From Acinetobacter sedimenti (lineage in GTDB: Bacteria; Pseudomonadota; Gammaproteobacteria; Pseudomonadales; Moraxellaceae): a stretch of 41,020 nt of DNA. Shown here piece by piece: positions 27,021-37,224 of the stretch. Position 1 is the first letter of the stretch. Each line of letters begins with the position of its first letter. A program made the position numbers and the translations under genes. The stretch lies in NCBI RefSeq assembly GCF_022601685.1, contig NZ_JAKUML010000020.1, forward strand, positions 1 to 41,020, written 5' to 3'. The notes under the pieces are model-generated. The model worked only from the letters and a program-made list of their open reading frames with translations. It was not told the DNA's origin and did not search any database.

Positions 27021-27293
27021 ACCAAATGCCTCAAGTATCTTGGCGCAAAGTAGCCAAAAACAGGCACACAAGTAAAACGCAAATTGAAAAAGCATCATAC
27101 TCATTTCCAAGCACAAGTTGATCAATGTCGTCTACACACTGCAATTAAGCTGTATCGAATTAACGGTTATAAAACAGAACAAGTATCGCAATATTTACAA
27201 ATCAATGATGCGAATAATTTTAGGCGTGCGTTTAAGCGATGGAGTGGCATGTCACCGCATGCCATTTCATCTTTTAGCATGATTAAAACTTAG
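27021..27293 (+). pseudogene. AraC family regulator remnant
   Basis: The frame ending at 27293 encodes KLKKHHTHFQAQVDQCRLH, then DANNFRRAFKRWSGMSPHAI, the second half of an AraC/OruR-type DNA-binding domain. Upstream in the same frame CLKYLGAK, resembling the first recognition helix, is broken by TAG at 27051, and no N-terminal domain is readable. The rest of 26853-27330 holds no other gene that I can support; parts of it may be more decayed remains of the same regulator in other frames. Confidence 0.7.
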
Positions 27294-27330
27294 CGTAAAA
27301 CTTTGAAAATCAAAACCTTAAAACCACTAA

Positions 27331-28698
27331 TTAATCTTCTAATTGAAGATCGGCAGTTTGACGATAGGTTTTCACTTCTTTGCCTTCAGGATCGACATAG
27401 ACAAGCTCAACACGACGGCTCAAAGCATGTCCCATCTTCGCTTCATCATTATCAATCAACTGTGTTTCGCCTTCTGCTTCCATCGCAATACGACTTTCAG
27501 CAATACCATGCACTATCAGATAGCTTGCAACGGCATTGGCACGTTTTTTCGATAAACGTAAGTTGTAAGCCACACTGGCACGACGGTCAGTAAAACCGTA
27601 CAAAGTCATGGTATGGTCAGGATATTTATTCATGAACCGAATGATCTTATTCAAAATCACCGCACTTTCATCTGTAATATCTGACTGATCTAGAGCGAAG
27701 TGCACCACATTTGGAATTTTACCAAACTTAACCGCTTCTTCGGTTTCAAACTCATCTATCACAGTTGGTTCAGGTTCTGGGATGACTACAGGTGCAACTA
27801 CAGCTGGTGTCCAAATCGGCCACTGACCTTTGACACCGTTACACGCTTTCTCCCCACCATTCAATTCCTCTAAAGATGGATAAGTGACTTTCAGTAATTC
27901 TTGTGTGCCGTTTGGATTCGATGTCAACGCTTGATAGGTTGCGAGATCCAATAAGCGCTGTGCAGCGAGAAACTTCTCACGAGAATGGCGCCAACCGAGC
28001 TCGCAATGCTCAGCTGCTGCCCATACGAGCATTACTTCTGCCTGAGCAACTTGAGAATAGCTATGGCTAAAACCTTCATGATGCTTTAATACTTCTGCAT
28101 TTGCCCACAAGTCACGGCGCATTACACCTGACATCGACAGCACATTTGTCGTCAAGCTTAATTCTTCTGCTTGACCTTGTTCTAATGCGCTAATGATACG
28201 ATCTGCTTCAGCAAGTGCTTCTTTGCGAGTATTTTTAATAAAACCACGTTCGCTACCTTCGTGTGCTGCATAAGTGAGCCACGTTGCTGCTTTTTTCGCA
28301 TGATAATATTGAATACTTTGTTTATTGGCAAAAAATGGCAAAAGACGTCGTTGCATCTCAGCAACGTCTGTGTCTTGTGGATTGGCAATATACGTAGATT
28401 CGTCAACCGTTGGTCTAGGCAAACTTGGTGTAAGTTTCTTTTCAGCAGTAACTACAGGTGCAGATGGTTGAACTGGATTACTCACCTGCTCTGGCTGAGG
28501 TGGAATACTTGAAACAGTCTGTTTTGGAATCGAATCAAGCTCGACAGCAAAAGCTACAGTCGTATTTAAGGTGATTAAACACAAAGAAATGGCAACAATT
28601 AATGCAGGACGTCGAAAGCCTTTCCAAGTCTGACTTGTGCCAACTTGGTTGATCATTTTTTGCTTCATCGCTTTTTCATTCATAGCTTGTTTATTCAT
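27331..28698 (-). CDS. OmpA-domain envelope protein
   Basis: This 455-residue exported protein has a hydrophobic signal (ALIVAISLCLITLNTTVAFA, cut near residue 50 after a long basic N-region) and a Pro-rich linker. A helical middle region (about 110-300) follows, with a second Pro-rich segment (VVAPVVIPEPEPTV). The C-terminal OmpA domain (about 340-440) has VHFALDQSDITDES, LYGFTDRRASVAYN, LSKKRANAVASYLI and SRRVELVYV, including the Asp and Arg that bind peptidoglycan diaminopimelate. It should anchor the complex to the cell wall. The ATG lies 2 nt after the stop of the giant beta-barrel gene, so the two are coupled. It is the last gene of the four-gene operon. Confidence 0.9.
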   Translation of the reverse strand: MNKQAMNEKAMKQKMINQVGTSQTWKGFRRPALIVAISLCLITLNTTVAFAVELDSIPKQTVSSIPPQPEQVSNPVQPSAPVVTAEKKLTPSLPRPTVDESTYIANPQDTDVAEMQRRLLPFFANKQSIQYYHAKKAATWLTYAAHEGSERGFIKNTRKEALAEADRIISALEQGQAEELSLTTNVLSMSGVMRRDLWANAEVLKHHEGFSHSYSQVAQAEVMLVWAAAEHCELGWRHSREKFLAAQRLLDLATYQALTSNPNGTQELLKVTYPSLEELNGGEKACNGVKGQWPIWTPAVVAPVVIPEPEPTVIDEFETEEAVKFGKIPNVVHFALDQSDITDESAVILNKIIRFMNKYPDHTMTLYGFTDRRASVAYNLRLSKKRANAVASYLIVHGIAESRIAMEAEGETQLIDNDEAKMGHALSRRVELVYVDPEGKEVKTYRQTADLQLED

Positions 28699-28700
28699 AA

Positions 28701-31700
28701 CTATGGCTCTCTCGAAGCATTAACAGATGAATCGTTACGTTTAAACAAGTTTTCATCAAACTTGAAGCGCATACGTAAATATGGACCTTTTACCGTGGTG
28801 TCACTATCAACAAGATCTTCATCGTCATAACCAGAGAAGTTATAACCACCTGACAACCATAGGTTTGCGGCAACAAGATAACCAACTTCCCCACCGACGA
28901 GCAAGCGTTTTCCATCACTCACGTCAGACCACAATAGACCACTGTGGATTCCAGCATCCCAACGCTCATTAATATCGTACATTGCACGACCTGAAACGAG
29001 GTATGTTGTACCGTCTGACTGTAGACCTGAGAATGTCGTATCAACTTTTTTCATTGCATACTGACCAGACAAGGTCATTGCACGAGTTGGATGATAGTTC
29101 ATATGTGTCGAGAAGATATATACATTCTTCAAGAATTTATTGCTTAAGTCAGATTCATTCTTGTCATAACGATACTCAACTTTAGTCAACGCATCAAAAC
29201 GATTGGTATCTGTATCACGATAAGCTGCACCAAGTTGGAAGCGATCGACAAAACGATTTCCACTATTTTCACTCTTGTTATCAGTGAAGCTGAGTACATT
29301 CTTCGCAAGTAAAGTCACATCATCAGAATACTTATACGCCACACCTAAGTTGTTCAATACAGTATCCGATTGATCTGCCCAACGTGCTTCTATGCGCCCC
29401 ACAGCTTTCCAGTTTTCAGGTGCTAAATATTCTGCACCAAGACTTACTGCTGTATTGTCTGCACTCAGATTGCTTGTACCAGACACTGCTTTAACTTGCT
29501 CAAAGCCTGCATTCACATAGAAGCCTTCTTCAATCTCCCAACGGTTACGCAAACCAATCGCTGCTTCTGCTTCTCGAGCGCTGATACCATCACGTACACG
29601 GTACTCACTGAATGCTGTAGAGTCGTTGTTATAACGGCTTTCTAAACCAAATACAGTCACGTTACGACGCTGTGTATCATTCAACTCATACAAACCACTA
29701 ATGCTTGAAACTAGCTCATGACGACCATAAGCACGTAGCTTAGTATTGATTTGGTAGTCTGCACCTACAGCAAAGACTTGGCGATCAGATTCTTCAATAT
29801 CTTGCTCATATTCGATGAAGGCACTTGAACCTGCCCATGGCAATTGACCTGTCAATTTTGTACGAACAGTCGTACCACTATACGGTGCAATTTGATTAGT
29901 ATTTGCAGTTGCAGGCTCTGACTCGTCGTAATAACGCAAGCCAAACTCAATTGCTAGAATCTTGTTGATGGCACGTTGAATACTTGCAGATAAACCTTGA
30001 TTTACGCCGTTGTTTAAATCTTCTGTACGGATAAATTCGATATTTACCAAACCAACATTGTTAATGTTGGCACGTGCTTTGATCCCGCTTTCACTACGAC
30101 CTGATGAGATCGGTGATGAAGTATTGTAGAAGCCTTCATCTGCATTATTGTGATATGCACGGAAGTCCATGTTCTTATAAGCATAATCAAGCTCAATGCG
30201 GTAAGCATCCCCTGAAATCTCACCTGTTTCAGATGGATCGACATTGATCTGAGTCAATACATTGACATCACTTACATTGACTTCTGAGCTTGCATATTCT
30301 GCAACTAACTTACCTGATTTGCCAAGATTCACCACAGTATTCGCACTGCTTAGTTGTTCTTCATTCAAAGGATTGTCACTTTGAACGTGTGAACCACCAA
30401 CTTTAACGCTATCAGTGATTTTGTAAGAACCTGATACACCACCCACGATATATTCTTCACCACCTTGATCTGACTCAACAGTGATACGAATATACATTGG
30501 GTTTAAGTTTGCATCGACACTTGGTACAGGATCTTTTAAATAGATACTATTACTAAAAGTATCTACTTCATAGTCAGTAAAACGAGTCAATGTTTCAGTA
30601 GAAATGATCAGTCCTGGATTGTTACGGTCACGGACTAATATTTCAACTTTTTCACTATTTTCTAAGATGTCATCCGTATCAACATTGCCTAAGCTGTATG
30701 GGCCTGAGATACCTAATGCACGCTGTTCAGTCACAACTTGCTCAGTATTGGTTTCAGCAGCAAATGCTGAAACTTTATATTTATCACCTTCGATGACACC
30801 ACGTACGCCAGTCAAAGAACGGTTGTATTGACCAAGCGACAAGCCTTCATCATTTTCTGTGCGTGTTACATAGTCGCCATATATGACATGTGAGCGACCT
30901 TTATCTACACGGATGTAAAGCTTACTTGTTGACTGTGCTTCAAAACCTTTTGCCGCAGAATCACCGTACACTGGATAGTATTCATCTGGACGGATATCAC
31001 GGAACAAACGCTGACTATTATCTTTATCAGAGTCATACGCCAAAGTCAGTAGGTATTCGCCTTTTACCTTACCTTTTAAGAACATCGCAGCACGACCAGT
31101 GGTTTTAACTTTGCCGTCTTCTGCATTTGCGATTTCGTTTAGTTCTTCTTCAAAACCATCATTAGAATCAACTTTGTTGAGTTCACTTGGGTTAAAGTCT
31201 TTAAATGAAATTGCACCTTCGATGATACCCGTTGCAATAATCGGGCGAAGATTTGGCAAAAAACGTACAGGCGTACTTGCATGATAGATACCACTTTCAA
31301 CAGAAAGGATACCTTCACCTGCATCATTTGGAGATTGAATTGGTACAACTAAAGTACCACCTTCAACAAAGATTTGAATACCCGGTTCTTTTTTATCTAA
31401 ATCTTCTAGTTCTACTGTACCAATATTTGATTGTACAGTGAGTGGCGTGCGGCTAGACACCACAGTACCAAAACGGTCTACCACTTTTAAGGTAACGTTT
31501 AGACGATCTGTACCATTCGCTTGTGCTGTTTGCGCAGTTGCGTTAAGAACAATCTTGTCAAGTTGGTCAGGTGCAATCACTTCGATCTTTTGAGATTCAC
31601 GAAGATTACCCATCATATCAAGCTGACGTGCTTCGATCGTATTTTTACCCGGTTTAAGTGCTACACCAATAAAGTCCAAACCAGACACTTGGAAATCAGG

Positions 31701-34700
31701 CAATACTGCACGTTTACCAATACGCTTCTCGCCAACTTGTTCGCCATTTACCCAAAGTTGTTGATTCGTACCCGCTGTACCTTTGATCTGAATAGTGGCT
31801 TGCGGATATGCCAACACTTGACCTTCACGTAAGTTTAGGATTTCAAGTTTATTATCTGTTGCATTTTCTAATGCTTTTTCAAGAAGAACAGTCGTTTCAA
31901 CTTTTTTCGGTTCAAACTGAACTGGCTTCAAGTCCATCAACTTTTCTTTAGAATAGTCAACGGCACAATTTGAGCTAATGCCTTGCGCAGAAATACAACC
32001 ACTTGCAGGCTGACCACGTGCATCAGATACACGGAAATTTAATGGGTCAATCGTTAAGTCTGTGCGTAGGATTTGCTCAAGCTTTGAGTTTTTTAATTCA
32101 ATCGTTTCTTTACGTTTAAGGACTTGATCAATCAAAGTTTCAGAACAAGTACCAGCCGCAACACTAGAGATTGCAAAATCAGCACGATGCAACTCACCAC
32201 GTTTCAAATCGACGAAACGACTGTTCGGATCACCAGCTTGGCGATTGCTAATCAAAAGCAATTCTGCTTCTGATGGCAGTGTAATACGGTCAACTTTTAA
32301 AACATGAGTTTTAGCTGAAACACCATAGAAGTCGTATTTACCTTCGCTATCGGTAATCGCATAGCTACCATCTTCAAGATAAACACGTACACCCGGTACA
32401 CCGATTTCGCCGAAGTCTTGTACGCCATTACGATTACAATCTGTGAAGATCTTACCAACGATAAAGCCTTCAGAGATCATTGCTCCTGGGCTAACTTCAA
32501 CTTTAGCAGAAGCTTCATTAGACTCTTCACCTGTTGAATCTTTAGCGCGTACACGGTTAACACCATCGCCATTTAGCGCATTTGGACCAATGTAAACTCG
32601 ATATTGGACTTTAACTTCTTCATTAGCTTTTAAAGTTCCAAGACCCAAAGTCAAATATGGACCTTTTCCACCGTATGGATCTTCAACTTTCGTGCCATCA
32701 ACACGCATTGAACCTTCAACGTAGATAAAACCACGTGGTAAGGTATCTTTGATCGAAACATCAGTCGCATCAACATTGCCACGGTTTGCAACCGTAACTG
32801 TGTATTCTTCAAATTCGCCAATCTCAGCTTCATTATCTGTCGCAACTTTTTTTACAAATAAGTTTGAGCGACTTTCTTCTGACAATGGGTCAATTGGAAT
32901 ATCAATATTGAGTACGGTTTCACCTTCACCAATATTGAACTCACCGGCATATGACCATTGAGCATTCACGATTTTATCTGATGAGAAACCTGAGATTGGA
33001 TATACTGACGTATCACTAACAAACTTATATTCGGTATTACTAGATACAGTGCTTGTATCTACGTCAATGATGTAACGACCTTCTTTAACATATGGATAAA
33101 CAAACTCACCGTCGCTATTTGTTAGCTGAGTAGCAGAAATCGAGATCATTGCGCCAGTTGTAGGATCGATACGGTATGCAACATCGCTACCGATCGGTTG
33201 ACCTGTAGATGCATCAAGCAATGTAACTGTTGCACCAGCAACCGGAAGCCCTGTTTTTGCATCAAAAACAGTGCCATAGTTATCCATCAATACTTGCGTA
33301 TCAACATTTTCAAAAGTTTGCGTTGATTGATTGTTTTCATCCAAACAGTCGGTCAAGTTAATCGCAACTTGATCACGCTTCACTGTTTGTAAAATATTAT
33401 CTAAATTAATTGCAACATCTGAACGTGTTGTAGGTAGTTCATAACGGAATACACCAGTATTTGCACCTGTTTCAACACCGATGATTTCTTCTAAGTCACC
33501 AGTTTTGCTCGATTGGACACGAATCTTAACACGATCAACTGTATAACGATCTGCATTACATGTCGCACTTCGAGATTCAATATACAAAGGACGTTCAGCA
33601 GTACCCGAACCAAGCACTGTACTAAAATCACTTGATTTATTATAGATTTTAGCAGTGCCTGAAATAGCTGTTGATACTTCATTTGATGGTGTGACTTTTT
33701 GTCCACCAGTGGTTGCGTACTCAACTTTAAAAACATTTTTAACTGTAGTTTGTGCAATACCAGTATTCATCGTGACGATGAAATCTACTTGCTCTGTCGT
33801 ATTTGCAGCGATGGTTGGGAAACCAACAACAAGTTGATCAATCGTTGATAAATCAGTAGGCGCTGTTGTGCTATAGCTATTTGCACCAGTTTTATACAGC
33901 ACTTTTGCTTGTGGATTGATGGCGCGTGCATATTTGAATGTCGTATTGGCAGGAATATCATCTACCAATAGCACCATTTGCTGGGTTTGACCATCAATTG
34001 TCACATCAATTGGCGTAGCTGCTTTTGAAGCATTATTTTGAATGCGCAACGTGTAGTCAAGATCGAAATCTGATGCGTTATCAGGATCAAACGACTGTTG
34101 CTGTACTTCTTTTGTAGCAACAAGTTCTGGAATAACGACGTTCGCACTATCAATCGCACTTGCTGTAGCGTCAGTGTCTTCAACCACAACAGCATTAATA
34201 GGTAAATCAAGTTTCTGACCATTTGTCAGTGATGAACTTGCTGTAGCAACCACCCATAAATCAACACTCTCTCCTGGTTGGAGGAGAATGTATTGCGTAA
34301 ATTCAGGGTCGCTAGAGTCAAATTGACCGTTTTTGTTTGAGTCGATATATATTTTGACATTACTTAAACCAGTAATATCAAAAGTACTCAAACTCACTGT
34401 AGCATCGGTATTACTATTATTGGTAAGTGTATTTGACCAAATCACCAACTGACTTGGCTCAATCTCTTGAGCAATTGGCGTGGTTAAGTGAATTGCATAT
34501 AGTGCGGAAACATTAATTTCTACTGCATTAGAAGTAACTGTTTGCTCAACACCTGAACTATCTACAAAGTATGTTGCATATGCAATGTTCTGAATCGTAC
34601 TATTTGCACTAGGCATGGCTGCATTGCCATATTGCGCTAACAACATAGACATCGTCAACGCCGACAGTACAAATGTCGTTTTTTGGCAAGTCTGTAGTTT

Positions 34701-34715
34701 TGTCGATTGCAACAC
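28701..34715 (-). CDS. Giant DUF11/SdrB-like protein with C-terminal beta-barrel
   Basis: This roughly 2004-residue exported protein starts at a GTG (34715) with AGGG 8 nt upstream and a signal ending near AQYGNA. The ATG at 34775 lies inside a hairpin and has no ribosome binding site. Approximate domain order: an N-terminal module with IQNIAYATYFVDSSG and VTSNAV; beta-sandwich repeats; a carboxypeptidase-regulatory-like domain (YGTVFDAKTGLPVAGATVTL, near 480); a DUF11 domain (YTVTVANRGNVDATDVSIKD, near 640); an SdrD B-like domain (GKIFTDCNRNGVQDFGEIGV, near 750); Ig-like filaments (near 1000-1200); and a long outer-membrane beta-barrel (about 1400-1990) of alternating aromatic strands ending LRMRFKFDENLF. 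It is probably an outer-membrane protein displaying a long stalk. The ligand and export route are unknown. Confidence 0.88.
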   Translation of the reverse strand: MLQSTKLQTCQKTTFVLSALTMSMLLAQYGNAAMPSANSTIQNIAYATYFVDSSGVEQTVTSNAVEINVSALYAIHLTTPIAQEIEPSQLVIWSNTLTNNSNTDATVSLSTFDITGLSNVKIYIDSNKNGQFDSSDPEFTQYILLQPGESVDLWVVATASSSLTNGQKLDLPINAVVVEDTDATASAIDSANVVIPELVATKEVQQQSFDPDNASDFDLDYTLRIQNNASKAATPIDVTIDGQTQQMVLLVDDIPANTTFKYARAINPQAKVLYKTGANSYSTTAPTDLSTIDQLVVGFPTIAANTTEQVDFIVTMNTGIAQTTVKNVFKVEYATTGGQKVTPSNEVSTAISGTAKIYNKSSDFSTVLGSGTAERPLYIESRSATCNADRYTVDRVKIRVQSSKTGDLEEIIGVETGANTGVFRYELPTTRSDVAINLDNILQTVKRDQVAINLTDCLDENNQSTQTFENVDTQVLMDNYGTVFDAKTGLPVAGATVTLLDASTGQPIGSDVAYRIDPTTGAMISISATQLTNSDGEFVYPYVKEGRYIIDVDTSTVSSNTEYKFVSDTSVYPISGFSSDKIVNAQWSYAGEFNIGEGETVLNIDIPIDPLSEESRSNLFVKKVATDNEAEIGEFEEYTVTVANRGNVDATDVSIKDTLPRGFIYVEGSMRVDGTKVEDPYGGKGPYLTLGLGTLKANEEVKVQYRVYIGPNALNGDGVNRVRAKDSTGEESNEASAKVEVSPGAMISEGFIVGKIFTDCNRNGVQDFGEIGVPGVRVYLEDGSYAITDSEGKYDFYGVSAKTHVLKVDRITLPSEAELLLISNRQAGDPNSRFVDLKRGELHRADFAISSVAAGTCSETLIDQVLKRKETIELKNSKLEQILRTDLTIDPLNFRVSDARGQPASGCISAQGISSNCAVDYSKEKLMDLKPVQFEPKKVETTVLLEKALENATDNKLEILNLREGQVLAYPQATIQIKGTAGTNQQLWVNGEQVGEKRIGKRAVLPDFQVSGLDFIGVALKPGKNTIEARQLDMMGNLRESQKIEVIAPDQLDKIVLNATAQTAQANGTDRLNVTLKVVDRFGTVVSSRTPLTVQSNIGTVELEDLDKKEPGIQIFVEGGTLVVPIQSPNDAGEGILSVESGIYHASTPVRFLPNLRPIIATGIIEGAISFKDFNPSELNKVDSNDGFEEELNEIANAEDGKVKTTGRAAMFLKGKVKGEYLLTLAYDSDKDNSQRLFRDIRPDEYYPVYGDSAAKGFEAQSTSKLYIRVDKGRSHVIYGDYVTRTENDEGLSLGQYNRSLTGVRGVIEGDKYKVSAFAAETNTEQVVTEQRALGISGPYSLGNVDTDDILENSEKVEILVRDRNNPGLIISTETLTRFTDYEVDTFSNSIYLKDPVPSVDANLNPMYIRITVESDQGGEEYIVGGVSGSYKITDSVKVGGSHVQSDNPLNEEQLSSANTVVNLGKSGKLVAEYASSEVNVSDVNVLTQINVDPSETGEISGDAYRIELDYAYKNMDFRAYHNNADEGFYNTSSPISSGRSESGIKARANINNVGLVNIEFIRTEDLNNGVNQGLSASIQRAINKILAIEFGLRYYDESEPATANTNQIAPYSGTTVRTKLTGQLPWAGSSAFIEYEQDIEESDRQVFAVGADYQINTKLRAYGRHELVSSISGLYELNDTQRRNVTVFGLESRYNNDSTAFSEYRVRDGISAREAEAAIGLRNRWEIEEGFYVNAGFEQVKAVSGTSNLSADNTAVSLGAEYLAPENWKAVGRIEARWADQSDTVLNNLGVAYKYSDDVTLLAKNVLSFTDNKSENSGNRFVDRFQLGAAYRDTDTNRFDALTKVEYRYDKNESDLSNKFLKNVYIFSTHMNYHPTRAMTLSGQYAMKKVDTTFSGLQSDGTTYLVSGRAMYDINERWDAGIHSGLLWSDVSDGKRLLVGGEVGYLVAANLWLSGGYNFSGYDDEDLVDSDTTVKGPYLRMRFKFDENLFKRNDSSVNASREP

Positions 34716-34747
34716 TGCGATGACCCTAAATAGATAATTTGAGATAA

Positions 34748-34805
34748 TGAGATGCTTATATTTAGATATAAGCATCTCACAATACAGCCTTCTAGAGGCT
34801 GTATT
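34748..34805 (-). repeat. Two adjacent perfect hairpins between large surface genes
   Basis: One hairpin has 14-bp perfect arms (34748-34761 with 34766-34779, loop TTAG). The other has 10-bp arms AATACAGCCT (34781-34790) and AGGCTGTATT (34796-34805). Neither is followed by a clear T tract on the minus strand. They may slow or partly stop transcription, or set an RNA processing point between the two genes. Confidence 0.75.
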
Positions 34806-34825
34806 GCTTATACCAAAACTTTAGA

Positions 34826-37192
34826 TTAGTTTTCGTCCACTTTGACAGTGAATTCAATCACTACTTGTTTTAATGGATCTACTGCAAATCCTGGAGTAGT
34901 AATAACACTACCAGTACTACCATTAGATACTGTCACAGTAGGGTTACCTGTTGCAGCTTCTACTGGTGTATTACCAGTCGTAAACGCTGGTGCAGGAGCT
35001 GTCGTTGAAACAGTAGTATATGCTGGTACTGGGTCACTCATTACGACATTAGTAACTTGTTGATTACCATCATTGGTTGCAACGATGTGATACTTAATAC
35101 ATTGACCTGGTTCTGCTTGTAACGTACCTTTTGTAAAGGTTGTTTCCAACCCATCACAGTTCACATCTAGTGCTTGAGATTTTTCAAGACGCAATTGACC
35201 AATATTTACCACTGTACGGTCAACTACCTGAACTGTTGCAGGCGCATTCAAGCCACCCAAAGTACCTGTTGGCGTAATGGTAATTGTAGAAAGATCATAT
35301 TGACCAGCTGTTGCATTCAACGGCGCTTCAACTTTCACCAAGATATTTACAGATTCACCTGGTTGTAAACCTGCTGTACCAGTCTGTGATAACAAGTCCT
35401 GTAAAGAACCTGCACCTGTACTTGTAAAGTTAGTTACAAGTTCACCAATATCTGCAACACCATCATTATTTAAATCTACATATACCGATGTAACTGCACC
35501 AGCCATTGTACCTGCGTGAGTCGTTGATGGATCAGTAAGTGTTAATACACTTGTGCCAACACCTTCATCAAAACCACCGTTGTTGGTCAAAGTATGTGTA
35601 TAAAGGATTGTACCACCTGGTTGAATCTGACCTTGTTGGTCTGCAAGGAAGTCAATATCACGTGCCAATACATCCACAATGCTAAGCTTCAATGTATCAT
35701 TTGCAGATGCAGACGGATTATTTACAGGATCAATTGTTAAGATCACATCATCCGTAGTCGCTGAATTTATAGGCGTTGAGTAGTTTGATGGCAAAGTTAC
35801 TTTTGCAACGATGTTCGCAGTTGAACCAGCTGCAATAGGACCTGTATCTACGATACCATCGCCATTTGTATCTGTTAACGGTGTTGCACCATCAGATTTA
35901 AACAGTTCAACGGTACTACCTGCTGGAAGGTCAGCCTGATTTACAGTGACGTTATATGTTTCTACACCAGTACCTGTATTGTGGATCACAATTTGATCTG
36001 GACCTGCATCTGCTGAGCCTGTATTGTTACCAAATACTACTGGTGTACCAATGGTTGCATTTTCTTTAACAGTGTTATCTTGGTTGACATTACCTGGCAA
36101 TGTTGCAGCATCTGCGTAATTGTTGGTTGTGCTTTCATTGACAGTACCCGAATAGGTTCTAGTCACGGTCACGACAGTTTGGTTAGAGTCAGTCGGTGTT
36201 ACGCCATTTGGGGTTGTGCTTGCATCATTATCATCATCATCAAAGACAGATGCAGTGTTGAGAATGTTTGCAGTGTTCGTTGTATTTGCAGTGACTTTAA
36301 ATTTGATCGTACCTGTTGAGTTTGCAGGAACGTTATCCAATGAAATTAACATTTCACCAGTTGTAGCATTAACTTGATAGTTAATGCCTGCAGGATCACC
36401 ACCAGCTGCATCAGTTAAAGCAGTTGCAGAACCATTCCAACGACCAGAATTTAGTACATAAGCAACTTTAGAAACATCAATGTTATCTGTAATAGATACA
36501 TTAGCCGCCGCAGCATTACCAGTGTTACGATATGTTAATGTATATTCAATATCACCGTTTGCGCTGACGCTAGTTACACTTGCAGCTTTCTCAATACGTA
36601 ATACCGCACCGTTAGTTACAACAACAGTATCTGTATCTGTATCAGTTGCGCTATCAAATGCACTGGTCGCAGTTATAGTGTACTGTGCCTGACCTGTAGT
36701 AACTGTACTCGGTACAGTTGATTCAATAATCAAACCAACTGATGCACCCGGTGCTAAAGTTACTGAAGTTACAGGAGTATTACTATCTTTAACACCATCA
36801 TTGTTAGCATCTAAATATACTTGTAGATTATTCAAATCAAAGTTGTCAGCTGTTAACTGTGCAAGTGCAAGTGTATATGTATCTGAACCATTACCTGTAT
36901 TTGTTAATGTATGCGACAAGCTTACCGAACCATTTGGATTCGCAGATGCTGTACGATTATCAACCAAAGTGAAGCTACCCACTTGTAGTACTGTAGTTGT
37001 TACTTGGTTAGATGTAACAGATTGTGGGTTACCACTTGCATCATTATACGTTGCAGATGCAATGTTATTGATGTTTGATCCAGCAGCAGGAGCGGCCGCT
37101 TGGGTTGTTTGCACTACAGCAACACCACCTAGAGCTAGTGCAATCGAAGTTGCTAGCTGCGTAATGCGCGGTAATTTAAAATTTTGAGACAT
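34826..37192 (-). CDS. DUF11-repeat secreted/surface protein
   Basis: This 788-residue protein begins MSQNFKLPRITQLATSIALA, and its signal peptide ends near QTTQAAA. The mature start, NINNIASATYNDASGNPQSV followed by TSNQV, resembles the start of the giant protein next in the operon. Several DUF11 / conserved-repeat domains follow, for example LRIEKAASVTSVSANGDIEY with TYRNTGNAAAANVSITDNI, and LRLEKSQALDVNCDGLETTF with TNDGNQQVTNVVMSDPVP. The composition is rich in Asn, Thr, Asp and Val, with very few Cys. The ATG at 37192 has GAGGAAGG 5 nt upstream. It lacks a beta-barrel or LPXTG anchor, so it may associate with the giant protein at the surface. Confidence 0.88.
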   Translation of the reverse strand: MSQNFKLPRITQLATSIALALGGVAVVQTTQAAAPAAGSNINNIASATYNDASGNPQSVTSNQVTTTVLQVGSFTLVDNRTASANPNGSVSLSHTLTNTGNGSDTYTLALAQLTADNFDLNNLQVYLDANNDGVKDSNTPVTSVTLAPGASVGLIIESTVPSTVTTGQAQYTITATSAFDSATDTDTDTVVVTNGAVLRIEKAASVTSVSANGDIEYTLTYRNTGNAAAANVSITDNIDVSKVAYVLNSGRWNGSATALTDAAGGDPAGINYQVNATTGEMLISLDNVPANSTGTIKFKVTANTTNTANILNTASVFDDDDNDASTTPNGVTPTDSNQTVVTVTRTYSGTVNESTTNNYADAATLPGNVNQDNTVKENATIGTPVVFGNNTGSADAGPDQIVIHNTGTGVETYNVTVNQADLPAGSTVELFKSDGATPLTDTNGDGIVDTGPIAAGSTANIVAKVTLPSNYSTPINSATTDDVILTIDPVNNPSASANDTLKLSIVDVLARDIDFLADQQGQIQPGGTILYTHTLTNNGGFDEGVGTSVLTLTDPSTTHAGTMAGAVTSVYVDLNNDGVADIGELVTNFTSTGAGSLQDLLSQTGTAGLQPGESVNILVKVEAPLNATAGQYDLSTITITPTGTLGGLNAPATVQVVDRTVVNIGQLRLEKSQALDVNCDGLETTFTKGTLQAEPGQCIKYHIVATNDGNQQVTNVVMSDPVPAYTTVSTTAPAPAFTTGNTPVEAATGNPTVTVSNGSTGSVITTPGFAVDPLKQVVIEFTVKVDEN

Positions 37193-37224
37193 TTTTACCT
37201 TCCTCATAAAGAGCATATTTAAGA

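Noticed and set aside
26872..27075. A 67-codon plus-strand ORF beside the dif-like site
   Set aside because: It has no ribosome binding site and appears to cover decayed DNA upstream of the AraC remnant.
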